Origin: Tilletiopsis washingtonensis
Lineage: Eukaryota > Basidiomycota > Exobasidiomycetes > Entylomatales
Direction of reading: 5' to 3'
Assembly (NCBI RefSeq): GCF_003144115.1
Contig: NW_020312008.1
Span: 524,477-588,476 of the forward strand
DNA: 64,000 nucleotides
Each line of letters begins with the position of its first letter. Position 1 is the stretch's first letter. Shown piece after piece: positions 43,587 through 54,230 of the stretch. The position numbers and the translations under genes are program-made. The notes under the pieces are model-generated. The model was not told where the DNA came from. It did no database searches and worked only from the letters and a program-made list of their open reading frames with translations.

Positions 43587-46500
43587 ATGCTTGCCGCTGC
43601 TCCCGCCTCGCCCCTGCGCGACGCCAAGCCCTCGCGGCGCTCCGCGGCGCCCAAGCGCAGCGCGACGCGCAAGGACAAAGTGAATGTCGTCTCCAAGGCC
43701 TCGCTGGCCATGCTCAATCCGGCCTATGCCATGGGCATCGACGTCGCGCCGTCGTGGTGCGACTCGCCGCTCTCCGCCTCGGCAGCGCAGGATGAAGAGT
43801 CGTACGACTCGCTGCGCGAGTGGGGCGCGGCGGGCCCTGCGGCTGCTGGTGCCCTGGCACGCTCCGTCGCCAAGGCGGGCGATGAGCTGGGCGGCACGAT
43901 TGAGGCATGGCGCTCGCGACCGTACTGGGCGCAACAACACCAGGAACACCTGCTGCAGTCGGACGCCAACTGGCGCATGAGTCCCACGCCCGAACTCGAG
44001 GCGTTCACCGTCGAGGAGCTCGACGTGTGCACGTCTGCGTCGGCCTCGAGCAGCACGAGTGACTTGCCGATGGGCGAGTTCGCAAGCGACTATTCGCTCG
44101 ATCCGCCTTCCGTCGAGTACGGCCGGTCTTCCTTCGAGCACGACGACGACGAAGTGGCAGCACCCGTGGCACCGGCCGTCAAGACGCGCAAGAGCAAGAC
44201 GGCTCGCATGACGCGGCGAGCTTCGGAGGATGAACAGGCGCATTCTACCGTCATGCCGATTGCGGGAGGAGGCAGTAAAGGCAGCAAGTCACCGCACAGC
44301 AACTCTCTCTCGCGCTTCTTTAGCTGGAAGAGAAGCACCAAGCATCTCGGCGGCAGTCGTGCCGGCGCCGGCATGGCCGTGCCTCCGCTCCCCTCGTTCG
44401 ACGGCGCGGGGAGCTTCGACGAGTACGCTGCGATGCCGATGTCTGCTCCTCCGGCCGTGACTACATTCGACGCGGCGCTTGCGGGCACGGGCGCACCGCG
44501 GCATCGGTATGGCATTGAAGAGTCGTACCCTGCACAACGTCTGGAGCGTGGAGGTCGGCCCAGTCTGGCAGTGGAGAACGAGCAGCAACTCGGCAGCGGC
44601 TCGTCTTCGGCGCCCTGCACGCCCGTGCGCGCACCGCAGGGCCTGCCTGCTGCGCCGCAGCCGCAGACGCAGCAGCAGAGCGTGGCGCAGCGAGCCAGCA
44701 AGTTTCTCGGGCGCAAGTACAGCATGCCGACGCTGCGCGAGGTGCGACGGGCGCAGGCTAGCGCCGTGGGAGGCACGAGCAACGAGGCCAATGCCGTCGT
44801 CTGGGGCGCCGAGGCCGCACAGGTCGGCGTGATGGGCAGCATGCCGCTCGACTCCGCCGCGCCCGCTCCTTCGCTGCCGCCGCTCTTCGGCGCAGAGATG
44901 GAGTCCATGTCGCCCATCATTCCCTCGACTTCCTCCTCCTCGGGCGACGGATGGGGCAGCACCCCTCGATCTCGTATCTCCTCCGTCGGGCGTGGCACGG
45001 CGCGCAAGGGCACAGACAGCATCTACGATGGCATCTCCTCTCCTCGGTCTCCCTCTACTCGCTCTCCCAAACTGAGCGGCGCAAGAAAGGGAGAGTTCGT
45101 CGTGGACGAGGAACACTCCTTGGCGTATGCCGGAGTCGTGACGCCGTTGAAGGCCCTCGCTTCGGAGCCGAGACTGGGCCAAGGAGGAGGCTCGTTTGCT
45201 GAGAAGGCCATGCGTCGACGAAGCCGTTCCATGGGCTCCGCCACGGCTCCTCCGCCAAGACTCTCACGTTTCGGATCGCCGCCCACCGGCTTCACGCCGA
45301 CGAGTCCCTACGTCTCGACCTTCTCGCCCGTGCTGAACAGCCACAACCCACTGCCCGGCCTGGGACGAGGACGCGGAGTGCCGACGCAACGCGGCAACGG
45401 CACGCCCACTCAGCAGAGCGTGGCTGCCTTTGGCGCAGGGCGCGGTGCCGCCATGAGCGCTGCCGCTGCTGCTGCTGCCGCGGTCGCGCAGGCAGAGGAG
45501 GCACAGCCGCGCAGCTCGTCGGAGGGCGAGACGGTGCAGCAGGCTCGCCGAGTCAATCTGGGCGGCGGAAGAGCAGGCGTGCGTGCCGTGGCAGTCGCCA
45601 GTCCTACACTTGTGGCGCGCAGTCCGCGCATGCCTCAACAGGCGCTCAATGCGGGACGCAGCCGCTCGCCACTGCGACCGCGCCAGGAGAAGGCGCAGAC
45701 GAAGCCGCAACTGCCCGTCATCGTCAACGTCATGCCGCCCACGCCCGTGCTCTGCGACGAGAATGGCGCCTCGTTTGAAGGCGACAAGCCCAGCCTCGCT
45801 CCTACGACCGATGGCTATGGCCCTGTCGACGACGAAGGGGAGTCTTCGGAAGACGAGGAAGAGCCAATCGTGCAGCGTCGTCCTCGCGCTGCCGCCTCGC
45901 CTCGCAGCGCCATGGCGGCGCTCAGGCGCGACACGGTCGTCATTGACTCCGCCACCTGGATGCCCGAGGCTTTCGACGTGCCGACGCAGGGCTTGCCCTA
46001 TACGCTCCCCTCGTCTTTTGCCGGCGGCGCGTACGACATGGAGGAGAAGCTGCGAGAGCGGCGGCCGAGTCTGGCAAGCAGCGAGCTGAGCGACATGGAC
46101 GAGAGTGTCGCCTCGTCCGAAGGCGGCGAGCCGTTTGCGCTGGCGCGAAGCCTCTCGAGCCACTCGCTCGCGAGTGTTGCTTCGAGTGTCAGCGACGCAA
46201 GCAGCATGCCTTATGGCTCTCCTCTGCGCACAAACCAGAGCATGGCTTCCAGCATCACTGCCTCCTCCACCTCGTCGCGCTCGCAAGGCAGCAGTCTGGG
46301 TCTGCGAGGCATGCAGTTTGACTCGAGCAGCTCGCTGTGCAGCAGCACTACGACGTCTACCTCCATTCTCGACTTTGGCATGACGTCTGCCTCTTCCTCC
46401 ATCGGCATCGCCAAGGAGGCGCTTCGGCAGCCCTTCAACTACGCGCCTGCCTCGTCGGTCGAGCCGCTCGGCGAGGACTGCGAGACGCCGCGTCTTTCCG

Positions 46501-47045
46501 GCGGCGCCGCTCAAATCGCAGTGTTCGCCTCGCCCGTGCGCGCGGCCGCTCCGCTCGCGTCGTCGACTCAGCTGCGCTCCAGTCCCGAACGCATTGCCTC
46601 GCCTCTGCTCGAGCTCGACCTCTCCCTTCCTCTCGATCTCGACTCGCTCTCCAACGCCGTCGGCCTCGCCGCGCTGCATTCTCCCAAGCGCACGCTCCGC
46701 TCGCCCGGAGGAGCAGCGAGGGGCAAGGCCGCCTCGCCCATCAAGCCTCCCAAGTCGCGCGCTCGCGTCGAGCAGCAGCGCTCCAAGGCCGTCGTGGCGG
46801 CGGCGGCAGCGCCGACTACGCCTCCCTCCTCCTCGGCGGCGACGACGCGCGAGAGCGTGTACGATGGCGCATCCTTCGACGAGGCGGGCCTCGGCCTGGG
46901 ACTGGGCCTCGACTTTGGAGCGCCGCAGCCTCACCAGCAGCAGGAGGCGCCAAAGCAGACGCAGGCGCTGCGCGTCGTGAAGCGCACGCAGGAGCCCAAG
47001 GCGGAACATGCAGCGCTCTGGGGAGAGCTCGGCTTCGCTATGTGA
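43587..47045 (+). CDS. Large intrinsically disordered protein, function unknown
   Basis: A single intron-free frame of 1152 residues, rich in Ser, Ala, Pro and Arg. I do not recognise the family. The N-terminal 100 residues are the most ordered and may be conserved: VSKASLAMLNPAYAMGIDV, SWCDSPLS and EAWRSRPYWAQQHQEHLLQ. The rest carries many Ser/Pro sites (SPRSPSTRSPK, SPLRPRQEK), an Ala run near 630, and an RISSVGRG motif near 462 that resembles two sites in the PAS-kinase-like protein of this window. FLGRKYSMPTLREVRRAQ near 372 and LSRFFSWKRSTKHLGG near 240 are basic patches. No membrane span or catalytic motif is visible. It may be a signalling or polarity scaffold, which is a guess from composition only. 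The start is the first ATG after a long pyrimidine-rich leader. The lack of introns and uniform codon use suggest a genuine gene. Confidence 0.8.
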   Translation: MLAAAPASPLRDAKPSRRSAAPKRSATRKDKVNVVSKASLAMLNPAYAMGIDVAPSWCDSPLSASAAQDEESYDSLREWGAAGPAAAGALARSVAKAGDELGGTIEAWRSRPYWAQQHQEHLLQSDANWRMSPTPELEAFTVEELDVCTSASASSSTSDLPMGEFASDYSLDPPSVEYGRSSFEHDDDEVAAPVAPAVKTRKSKTARMTRRASEDEQAHSTVMPIAGGGSKGSKSPHSNSLSRFFSWKRSTKHLGGSRAGAGMAVPPLPSFDGAGSFDEYAAMPMSAPPAVTTFDAALAGTGAPRHRYGIEESYPAQRLERGGRPSLAVENEQQLGSGSSSAPCTPVRAPQGLPAAPQPQTQQQSVAQRASKFLGRKYSMPTLREVRRAQASAVGGTSNEANAVVWGAEAAQVGVMGSMPLDSAAPAPSLPPLFGAEMESMSPIIPSTSSSSGDGWGSTPRSRISSVGRGTARKGTDSIYDGISSPRSPSTRSPKLSGARKGEFVVDEEHSLAYAGVVTPLKALASEPRLGQGGGSFAEKAMRRRSRSMGSATAPPPRLSRFGSPPTGFTPTSPYVSTFSPVLNSHNPLPGLGRGRGVPTQRGNGTPTQQSVAAFGAGRGAAMSAAAAAAAAVAQAEEAQPRSSSEGETVQQARRVNLGGGRAGVRAVAVASPTLVARSPRMPQQALNAGRSRSPLRPRQEKAQTKPQLPVIVNVMPPTPVLCDENGASFEGDKPSLAPTTDGYGPVDDEGESSEDEEEPIVQRRPRAAASPRSAMAALRRDTVVIDSATWMPEAFDVPTQGLPYTLPSSFAGGAYDMEEKLRERRPSLASSELSDMDESVASSEGGEPFALARSLSSHSLASVASSVSDASSMPYGSPLRTNQSMASSITASSTSSRSQGSSLGLRGMQFDSSSSLCSSTTTSTSILDFGMTSASSSIGIAKEALRQPFNYAPASSVEPLGEDCETPRLSGGAAQIAVFASPVRAAAPLASSTQLRSSPERIASPLLELDLSLPLDLDSLSNAVGLAALHSPKRTLRSPGGAARGKAASPIKPPKSRARVEQQRSKAVVAAAAAPTTPPSSSAATTRESVYDGASFDEAGLGLGLGLDFGAPQPHQQQEAPKQTQALRVVKRTQEPKAEHAALWGELGFAM

Positions 47046-47363
47046 ATGCTCTCCCTCTGCTCTCTTCTCTCCCTCTCGTTCCTTTACTCTCTTTCTCTCG
47101 AATGAGCCGGGCCTCGCCCTCATACCCTCATTTCCGCCTCGCGCGTCTGTCTCTCCGTGTCGCTCCCTCGACTCTCGACTCTCCTTCGTCCGCTCTCCAC
47201 CTGTATTACCCCTCACGTTCCCGCGCCTCTCGCGCGCCGTCGTTCCCCGTCGCATAATCTATCCCTGACGCCCGTATCTCTGACTTGATGATTGATTGGA
47301 GTGACGCTGCCGCCCTCGTGATTTGATGGGCAAAAAAGGCATCACGCAGCCTCCTCCTTTCCC
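47046..47363. other. Convergent 3' region, disordered protein / TAN1
   Basis: About 320 bases between two stop codons, rich in CT (CTCTCTCCCTCTCGTTCC). A short AT-richer stretch near 47275-47335 (TTGATGATTGATTGG; GGGCAAAAAAGG) may hold the 3' ends. No gene. Confidence 0.5.
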
Positions 47364-49062
47364 TCATTCCTCCTTCTTTCCATCCTCCTTCTTCCCCGCC
47401 GCAGGAGCAGCGACGCGCGTCAGTCCCTCTGCCCTCTCGCTTTCCTCCTTCTTCTTCCTCGTCGCCTCGGCCAACTGCTGCGGATTGTACTTCTTGTACT
47501 TGAGGTAGTCTTTCGAGACACCTAGGCCGCACACGTTCTTCGTGCCCTCGTCAGCTCTCGTGCGACGACGCGACGACGCCGGGAAGGAGAGGGAGAAGGA
47601 GGCACTCACGCGAATGCCCTCAAACATGATCCAAACATCCGGGTGTGACAGGCTTGCTGCGTGCCCTGCGTCGCAAGGGACGCAAGAGGCGATGGTGCGG
47701 ATCACGTCGTCGCGCGAGAGAGAGGTATGCGAGCGAATGTGCGGCTCGACTTTGTACTGCTCAAGTGTGTCGCAAGGCGGCGTCGTTAAGCTTCGCGAGG
47801 CCTCGACGAGGTGGATGGAGGGGGAGCATCAACTCACGGTCACTCCCTTCTCAGCTCCCTCGAGCGACGCTTGAGCGGACGACGAAGCGAACCACCTAGG
47901 CAGCAACTCCCTCGCGAGTGCCTCGACGCTCTTTAGATCCGCACGCGACGTGCCTGCGACGGGAGAGAGACGCTGTACGAACCTGTTTGATTCGTGCGTC
48001 AGCCGTTTTGGCTCTTTCTCCCTCTCTCTCCCCCCCAGCGAAGCACTTCGTCCTCTGCGCTTCGCTGAGTGGAATCGAAGAGGGGGTTGAGGGGAAAAGG
48101 GAGTATCACGCACCGAGATCGAGCTTCGCCCGTCCTCTCGACTTCTTCCATCAGGCCCAGCACCAACCTGAACGGATCGAGCGGCGGCGCAACACTGATG
48201 AAGCGCACTGCCCGTCGCCCACTCATGCATCAGCCAATGAGTAGCGGTGGAGAGAAAAACCCCGGGGGGGGGGGGATAGGGGATACGCACAGCATTCCGT
48301 GCCCGTCTCTACAATCTCGAACCTCCTTCGCGGGCTCGGCACCACATTGCCCTGCTCATCGCGTGGCTTCTCCGCTCCCTTGCCCTTGCCCTTGGCAGCA
48401 GAGGAGGGACCACCGCCTGCACCGCCCTCATGCGCCGCCGCAAGCTCTGCCAGCTCCGCGGCGATCTGCGCCTCGATGTCGGACATGACTGGCGCTGGCG
48501 CTGGCGCTGGTGCGGGCTTGGCGCGCGGCGCTGGCGGTGGTGTAGACGCTGCTGCGGACGCTGGTGGCGATGCCGATGCCGGTGCGGACGCGGCTGTGGA
48601 TGCCTGTTGCGCCTTGCTCGCGGCAGGAGCGGCAGGAGCGGCGTTCCTCAAGGCGTCGAGATCATCCTCATCCACCTCCACTGCATGCGCACCCATCGGC
48701 CGCGCCTCGTCGTCGTCTTCATCTTCGTCATCGTCCTCCTCGCCGCCGGCGCCCGTCGCGCCCTGCTTGACCTTGACCGCATGTCTCGGCGTCTCGCTGG
48801 TGCACACTACGCCCGCATACATATTGTCCGCCACCTTTACTTTCCTTGCAATCAGCTCTCTTCTCTCTCCTCTTGGAAGGCGCAAACGCACCTCGTTGAG
48901 AAAGGCCACGGCCTCATCCGCCGCCCTCCTCTCCTTGCCGCGCACACACGTCAAGAAGATGCCGGGCCCGCAGACGCGTGCGGAAGAGGAGGAGGAGAGC
49001 GTGGCGCGGTAGCGCTTCTTGGCGGCGCTCGGGCCGGAGGAGGAGGAGGGACGCTTCGGCAT
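47364..49062 (-). CDS. TAN1: TAN1-like THUMP protein for tRNA N4-acetylcytidine
   Basis: Tan1 binds tRNA and, with the acetyltransferase Rra1/Kre33 (NAT10), makes N4-acetylcytidine at position 12 of tRNA Ser and Leu. Exons 49062-48291, 48207-48114, 47982-47838, 47756-47610 and 47537-47364; 443 residues, longer than yeast Tan1 (289) because of an inserted Ala/Pro-rich and acidic region at about 125-230. Landmarks: GIFLTCVRGKERRAADEA near 33, then after the insert EIVETGTECLRFISVAPPLDP (around 250-270), RFVQRLSPVAGTS, and the THUMP C-terminal core YKVEPHIRSHTSLSRDDVI near 338. NVCGLGVSKDY starts the last exon, and a lysine-rich tail follows. The acceptor of exon 2 is not the nearest CAG but the one giving LRFISVAPP, chosen by family match. 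The last acceptor (GAAG) is weak. Confidence 0.88.
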
Positions 49063-49708
49063 GCTGGAGGAGGAGGTGGGGTGGGAGGGACGGGAGAAGA
49101 AGTGGAGTGGAGCAACGCCGCGCAAAAGCAACGCGCGGCGCGCGAAGCGCTCCCACAACCGAGCAGTTCAGCAGCAGGCCGCGCGCCGCACTTGCCGCCC
49201 GCTTCGCCCTCCCTCTCGCCTCGCCTCGCCTCGCCTCCACTTGACTCTCACGCAGACAGGCAAGCGTCAGCAGAGGCCATGAAGTATTGCACGCTGCCCG
49301 CACAGGTGAAGCCAAGCATGCAGGGGGGCAAGCGGACATGCCTTGCGTGGGGGCGTGGGGCGTGGAGCGGGGGGGGGCAGCAGGCCTGCTGCGAGGACAC
49401 AGAGACGCAACGACGGGCAAAGGAGGGAGCCGCAACTGGCGCGGCAGAGACGGCGTGCGGCGCGAAAGAGAGGAGAAAGAGGGGAGAGGGAGGCATCGCT
49501 GGGTATGAAGAAGTGCGGGGGGGGGGGAGTCTGAGCCACGAGCTTGCGCGGCAGAGAGAAGGAGGGGGGAGAAGGAGGGAGCACTGAGCCTGGGAATAAG
49601 GAGGCAGCGAAGGCTTGAACATGGAGTCTGGAGAGGCACATCGGCCGGTGAAGGCGTGTCCTCCGCGCCGGCGCAGAGATCGAGACGAGGCGGAGCGCTG
49701 GCTGGCGG
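49063..49708. other. Intergenic, TAN1 start to the Ras GAP stop
   Basis: About 650 bases. Contains a CTCGC pentanucleotide run (about 49215-49236), G runs near 49370 and 49520, and CTGCG-rich sequence. Part must be the TAN1 promoter. No gene is supported. Confidence 0.5.
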
Positions 49709-52700
49709 CTACGCCTTGCGTCCCTGCAGACCGCGGCATGGGTCAGCGTCTCATCCTCCCTCTCTCTCTCTCTCGCTCCATCTCGCCCTAACGCACCTTG
49801 GCAAACGTCTTGTTGAGCAAGCCGAGAATCTTGTTGACGTTGAGCTGCACGTACTCGAGGTCGAGGAGCTGCACGTCGTCCTTCTGCTTCTCGAGCAGGT
49901 CGTCGAGCTTGAGGTCCATCTCGAGGATGGCCTTTTCGCGCCCCTTGTAGTGCAGCGCAATGATGAACGTGCCGGGCGAGGGCGAGGCAATGTTGAAGAA
50001 GATGTTGGCGCGCCTGTCGCGAGAGGGGGAACATGTGAGTGGGAAGAGGCAGAGACGACTTTCGTGCTGCAGCAGAGGAGCAGAGCAGATGCTCGCCTTC
50101 CCCCTTCCTGCTGTTGCACTTCGCACGCCCACCACTCACCGGTTCTCCGGCACGTTGCTCTCGACGATGATGCCGTCCTTCTCCATCTGGGCGTGCGTGA
50201 AGCGGAAGGGCCCCAGCATCTGGCTCCTGTTCGTCTTCTTCTCCTTTCCATTGAACGACACGACACCGACGCCGCCCGTCGCCTTGTCCTTGCCGCTGCC
50301 GCTCGTCATGCGCACGTTCTGCAGGTAGCTCTTGTACGTGTCGAGCTGGCTGCGCAGGTAGTTGTTGTGGCCGACAATCGTCTTGTACACGCTCTCCAAC
50401 GAACGCATCTCCTGCATCACCTTCTCGCGCATGTTGCCCAGATGCGTCAGCTCCGACGCCACTTCGTCGGTCATGAGGCTGTAGCCGTCGCGCCGATCCA
50501 CCACCTTGAGCTCCTCGAGCTCGCGCAGCATCTCCTTGACCTTGATGCCCTTGCGCACCAGCGTCGCATCCTTGGTCGTCGCGGCACGCTCGGCGATCGA
50601 GGGCAGGTTGATCGGCCGCTTGTCGCCCAGTTGCGGGATGGAGCGGATGAGCTGCACAAAGATCGACTTGGTCTCCATGTAGAGAATGTCGTTCTGGTCG
50701 CCAAGGAAGTCAGCCGTCGCCGGCCTCTCATGAGGCACTGCTTGAACTCACCTGCGTCACGTTGTTCTCCGACATGAACGCCGTCGTCAGATCCTGGATC
50801 GGCGTCTCCCAGCGACTGAAGAGCGGCAGCTCCAGCGTGCGGTTCTCCTTGCGTGCCACCTGGCCCGGCGAGGGCCCCAGCTCGGCGAGCAGGATGCGCA
50901 GATGGTGCTTCTCGTTGGGCGCCAGCACGTCCACGTGCTGCGCCACGAGCGAGTGCGTCACGTACAGCTCGTTGAGCGTGATTTGGATCTGCAGGTCTTT
51001 CTTCGAGAGCGCCATGTACTGGTCCATCTGCGGGCCAAGAGGGGTCAGCAATGTCCCCACAACAGTGCACGCATCAAGCATACGCACCTCGAGCGTCTCG
51101 TAGAAGTCGCCGACGTCGCAGAGCGCATTGAGGAAGGCATTGATGCGCGTCTTGTTGTTCTCGACGAAAGGGTTGAGGCTCATCATGTACTGCTCCTTGG
51201 CGTACGACGGCTTGTTGGCGAGGTTCTGCAGCATCTTTGCGATGAGCGTGAGGGTGCGGCGCGGATGCTTTGCCGGCGGGCCGTCGACGAGCATGTAGGC
51301 CTGCGGCGTGACGATGGCGGGGTTGATGAAGCGCAGAAAGAAAAAGCCGCCAATGAGACTGCAGATGGCAAAGTCGGTCGCGTCGGGATACTTGCGCTTG
51401 GTGAGGGAGCGAATCTGCTTGCAGATCCAGCGGATGCCGTACGGCACCTCGTCGATCGAGTTGATGATCGTCTGCAGGAAGCTATTGGCAATCTCCATGA
51501 GCATCGTCAGGCGCGGCGCAATGATGGCCTGCACGTCGGCATTGTCCTGCGCCACCTCTGGAGGCACGCCCTTGGGCAGGTTCGGCGGCAGCGAGCCCGT
51601 GTCCTCTTCGATCTGGCTAATCATCTGCTCGTACACCTGTGCGAGTAGAGAGTCAGCGCGCTCGCTGCAGCAGTGCAGCGATGCAACCCACCTTGAGCGG
51701 GTTGACCTCGAGGTTCAAGTCCTTGTGCTCGATGAGCGAGTTGATGCGCTCCGCCAGCACGTCCTTGAGGAAGCTCTGTCCGGGCCCTCGGCGCGTGTAC
51801 GTCGTCATCATGCGCGACACTGGCGTGTTGGCACGCAGCAGTGAGCCAAAGTCCGTGGCCGTCTCAAACTGTGCCGAGAGCACCGACTGCAGAACGTGCG
51901 CATGCATCAGCTGCGCACTGCGAGGGCGCGGGCTGCGCGACACGCACCTGGAACATGGTGAGCAGCAGATGCTCCTCTCTTGACTCGTACTGGTTGCCGT
52001 ACAGCGTAAACATGACGGTCTGCAGCAGCGTGTCGATCTCGGCCAGCGACACGAGGCGACAGAGCGCGGCGATGTGACGCGGCTCGCTTTGCAGCAGAAA
52101 GAAGAGATTGCCGTACTGCTGCGTCTTGCGGTCGTCCAGCGTCGTGCCCATCGCTATCTCGTTGTCTTCCAGCGTCGAGGCTACCTCTGACTGCTGCGCG
52201 CGCGAGAGTGCATCAGCCCACGCCGCGACGTGCCGTCCGATGCTGGGCACACTCACCTCGTCGAGCGCCATGCGGTTCTGGATGAGCAACGCAATGCGAC
52301 TGTCCAAGTAGCGCACGTCGCGCTCAAGCACAAAGTTCTTTTTGCTCTGCGCCGAGATGCGCCCCTTGAGCTCGCGCAGTCGTTTTTGCGCTGACAGACG
52401 GCATCAGAGGTCAGCGATGAGTTGCGCGCGCATGAGACGCGAAGCAGAGTACGCTGGTGCGGATGCTCGAACCAGGCGCAGGTCATACTCGCGCGCGCAG
52501 AGAACCCGCGGCGAGATGACAGGCAGAGATCGGCCACGAGCCAGCGAGCATCCCATCCTGCAGCGCAGGCAGCCAGCATCTGAGCGCTCTGGCAGCGCCG
52601 AGAAGCAGCGCATCAGAGTGCGCTGTCCGCTCGCCTTGCTCAGCCCGTCTCGCGCTTGCCCAGGCGTGCGACACAGATAGAGGCAACAAATGATGCCCAT

Positions 52701-53049
52701 CATCTGTGCGCCAGTCGCCGCCAGATCTGCCCGCCTCTCTCCCTTGCATGCGCTCCGCCTCTCTCTATCCTCTCCTCTTCGCGCCGCACTCACCTCTAGC
52801 CAAGTCATCCTCCACCTCAACGTCTTGTTCCGCCGCCATCGAGTACAGTGCGGTGACGCTGTATCTGTTCGTGTTGCGATTCGCATTGCCGCTCATGCCC
52901 GAGATGGCGGACCCGGCTACGCCAGACATGCTGCCGCCCGTGATGCGGCGGTTCATCATGCCCGACCCTCGCCCATCGCCGCCGCCGCTCGAGGAGCCGG
53001 CATCACCGGCGAATCCGGAGCCTGAGCCCGTGTTGTACATCGTCGTCAT
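49709..53049 (-). CDS. GAP1: Ras GTPase-activating protein (Gap1/Sar1 type, RasGAP plus RasGAP C-terminal domain)
   Basis: Switches Ras off by stimulating GTP hydrolysis at the membrane. Exons 53049-52794, 52390-52257, 52193-51948, 51886-51692, 51636-51088, 51027-50752, 50693-50140, 50013-49797 and a 15-base last exon 49723-49709; 813 residues. Region 1-85 is Gly/Ser-rich, then a coiled-coil-like stretch ([16 protein letters not shown]). RasGAP domain about 130-480: arginine finger in [11 protein letters not shown] near 230 and [14 protein letters not shown] near 375. RasGAP_C from about 560 ([14 protein letters not shown]) to the end ([18 protein letters not shown]). This is the layout of S. 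pombe Gap1 and the C-terminal half of IQGAP-like proteins, without calponin or IQ motifs. If the last intron is not removed, the protein ends two residues later, KVR, at 49788. Start could also be the second Met, three codons on. Confidence 0.93.
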
Positions 53050-54230
53050 GGTGCGCGCACTGCGCTGCCCGAGCGCGGACGGCGGTGCGGCAGAGAGACG
53101 AGTGGGTGAGGCTCAAGCGCACAGAGCAGGCTCAGAGACGAGCGAAGAGCGCGTGCGACGGGTGCGTGAATGGACGCCGAGGTGCAACGCAACGCAGGTG
53201 CTCGCGCGTGAGCTGATGCTGCGCGCTTTCGCGGATGCGATGCGATGCGGTCCGCACAGGCGGCACGGGCGCGTGCAGACGCTGCTTGTTGCTGTGAAGG
53301 AGGCGTCGACGACACGAGGCTGCCTTGGTGCGTGAGGCGCAGAAAGATTCGAGTGGCGGCTTTGAACAAGCGCGAAGAGGGTGAGTGTGTGTGAGAAGAA
53401 CTTTGCCGCAGGGGCAGAGGCGACAGTGAAGGGAGGTGGTCGTGTGGTGGTGCGCGGCGGCAAGTCAGGTGGTGAGCGGCTGTGGTCCGTGTGACCAGCG
53501 CGGCCGCGCGCGAGGAGGCGCGAGAGCAACAGACGAGGGCAGAGCGGGAGTCGCTCGAGACGCGTGCCGCGAAGTCGGGCGCGAGGCACGCCGCCTGTCT
53601 CTTACGCGGCGCGCTAAGGCGAGGGCCGCCGCAGGCAGGCGGCCTGTGTCTAGTGTGCGGCCAGCGCGTGCCTCATGCCAGGCGCAAGCTCCGCTTCCGC
53701 GGGGGGCGCGAGCGCCGATGGGCGGGAGAGCAGTGTCCCGGCGCTTCGGCGCCCGAGTCAGTGGGCGTGGGAGCAGGCGCGCTTCGGCGCCCGAGGCGTA
53801 CAGATGGCCCATTTCGCCCTCGCACAAGAGGTGCGAGCCGGCGGCTCGGAGCGGCTGAGCCGAGTGAGAGAGGTGGAGAGAAGGAGAGCATGAGACGAAG
53901 TGCTGCGGAGAGGAGAGCGAAGCGCGACAGACAGGTGCGAGTGAGAGACCGCACCCCCGACCGGTGTAGGCTGCAGCTGACGCTGAGCAAGTGGACAAGC
54001 GAGGTCGGATGCACAACTGCCACTCCTTCTCGGCGCCTCCTCTCGAAGCACCCTCTCTGGCGTCTCAATGCTGGCGTCTATCGCCGCAGACGAAGCACGA
54101 AGGAAAGCGTGTCTCGTGCCAGCGCATTGCGTCAAGCTGCCACGGAGAGAACAAGCATCGTCATTTGCCGCTCCTGACACCCGCCCAACCCCTTCCCTCG
54201 CCGGCCCTTGCGACTTGAGGTCCTGCGTGT
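53050..54230. other. Intergenic, Ras GAP start to LAG1 stop
   Basis: About 1.2 kb. The left part holds the Ras GAP promoter and leader. Apart from the hairpin repeat listed separately I see no gene; long frames exist but lack motifs. The right end is the LAG1 3' untranslated region. Confidence 0.45.
53741..53795. repeat. Two GCGC-TTCG-GCGC hairpins, direct repeat
   Basis: The 17-base unit GCGCTTCGGCGCCCGAG occurs at 53741-53757 and again at 53779-53795. Each contains a GCGC stem closed by a TTCG loop; the first stem extends to five pairs (GGCGC/GCGCC). In RNA a C(UUCG)G loop is exceptionally stable. The role is unknown. Confidence 0.6.

Noticed and set aside
48201-48215. Alternative TAN1 exon 2 acceptor nearer the end of the intron (CATCAG)
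   Set aside because: It shifts the frame and loses LRFISVAPPLDP, the part that matches the family.
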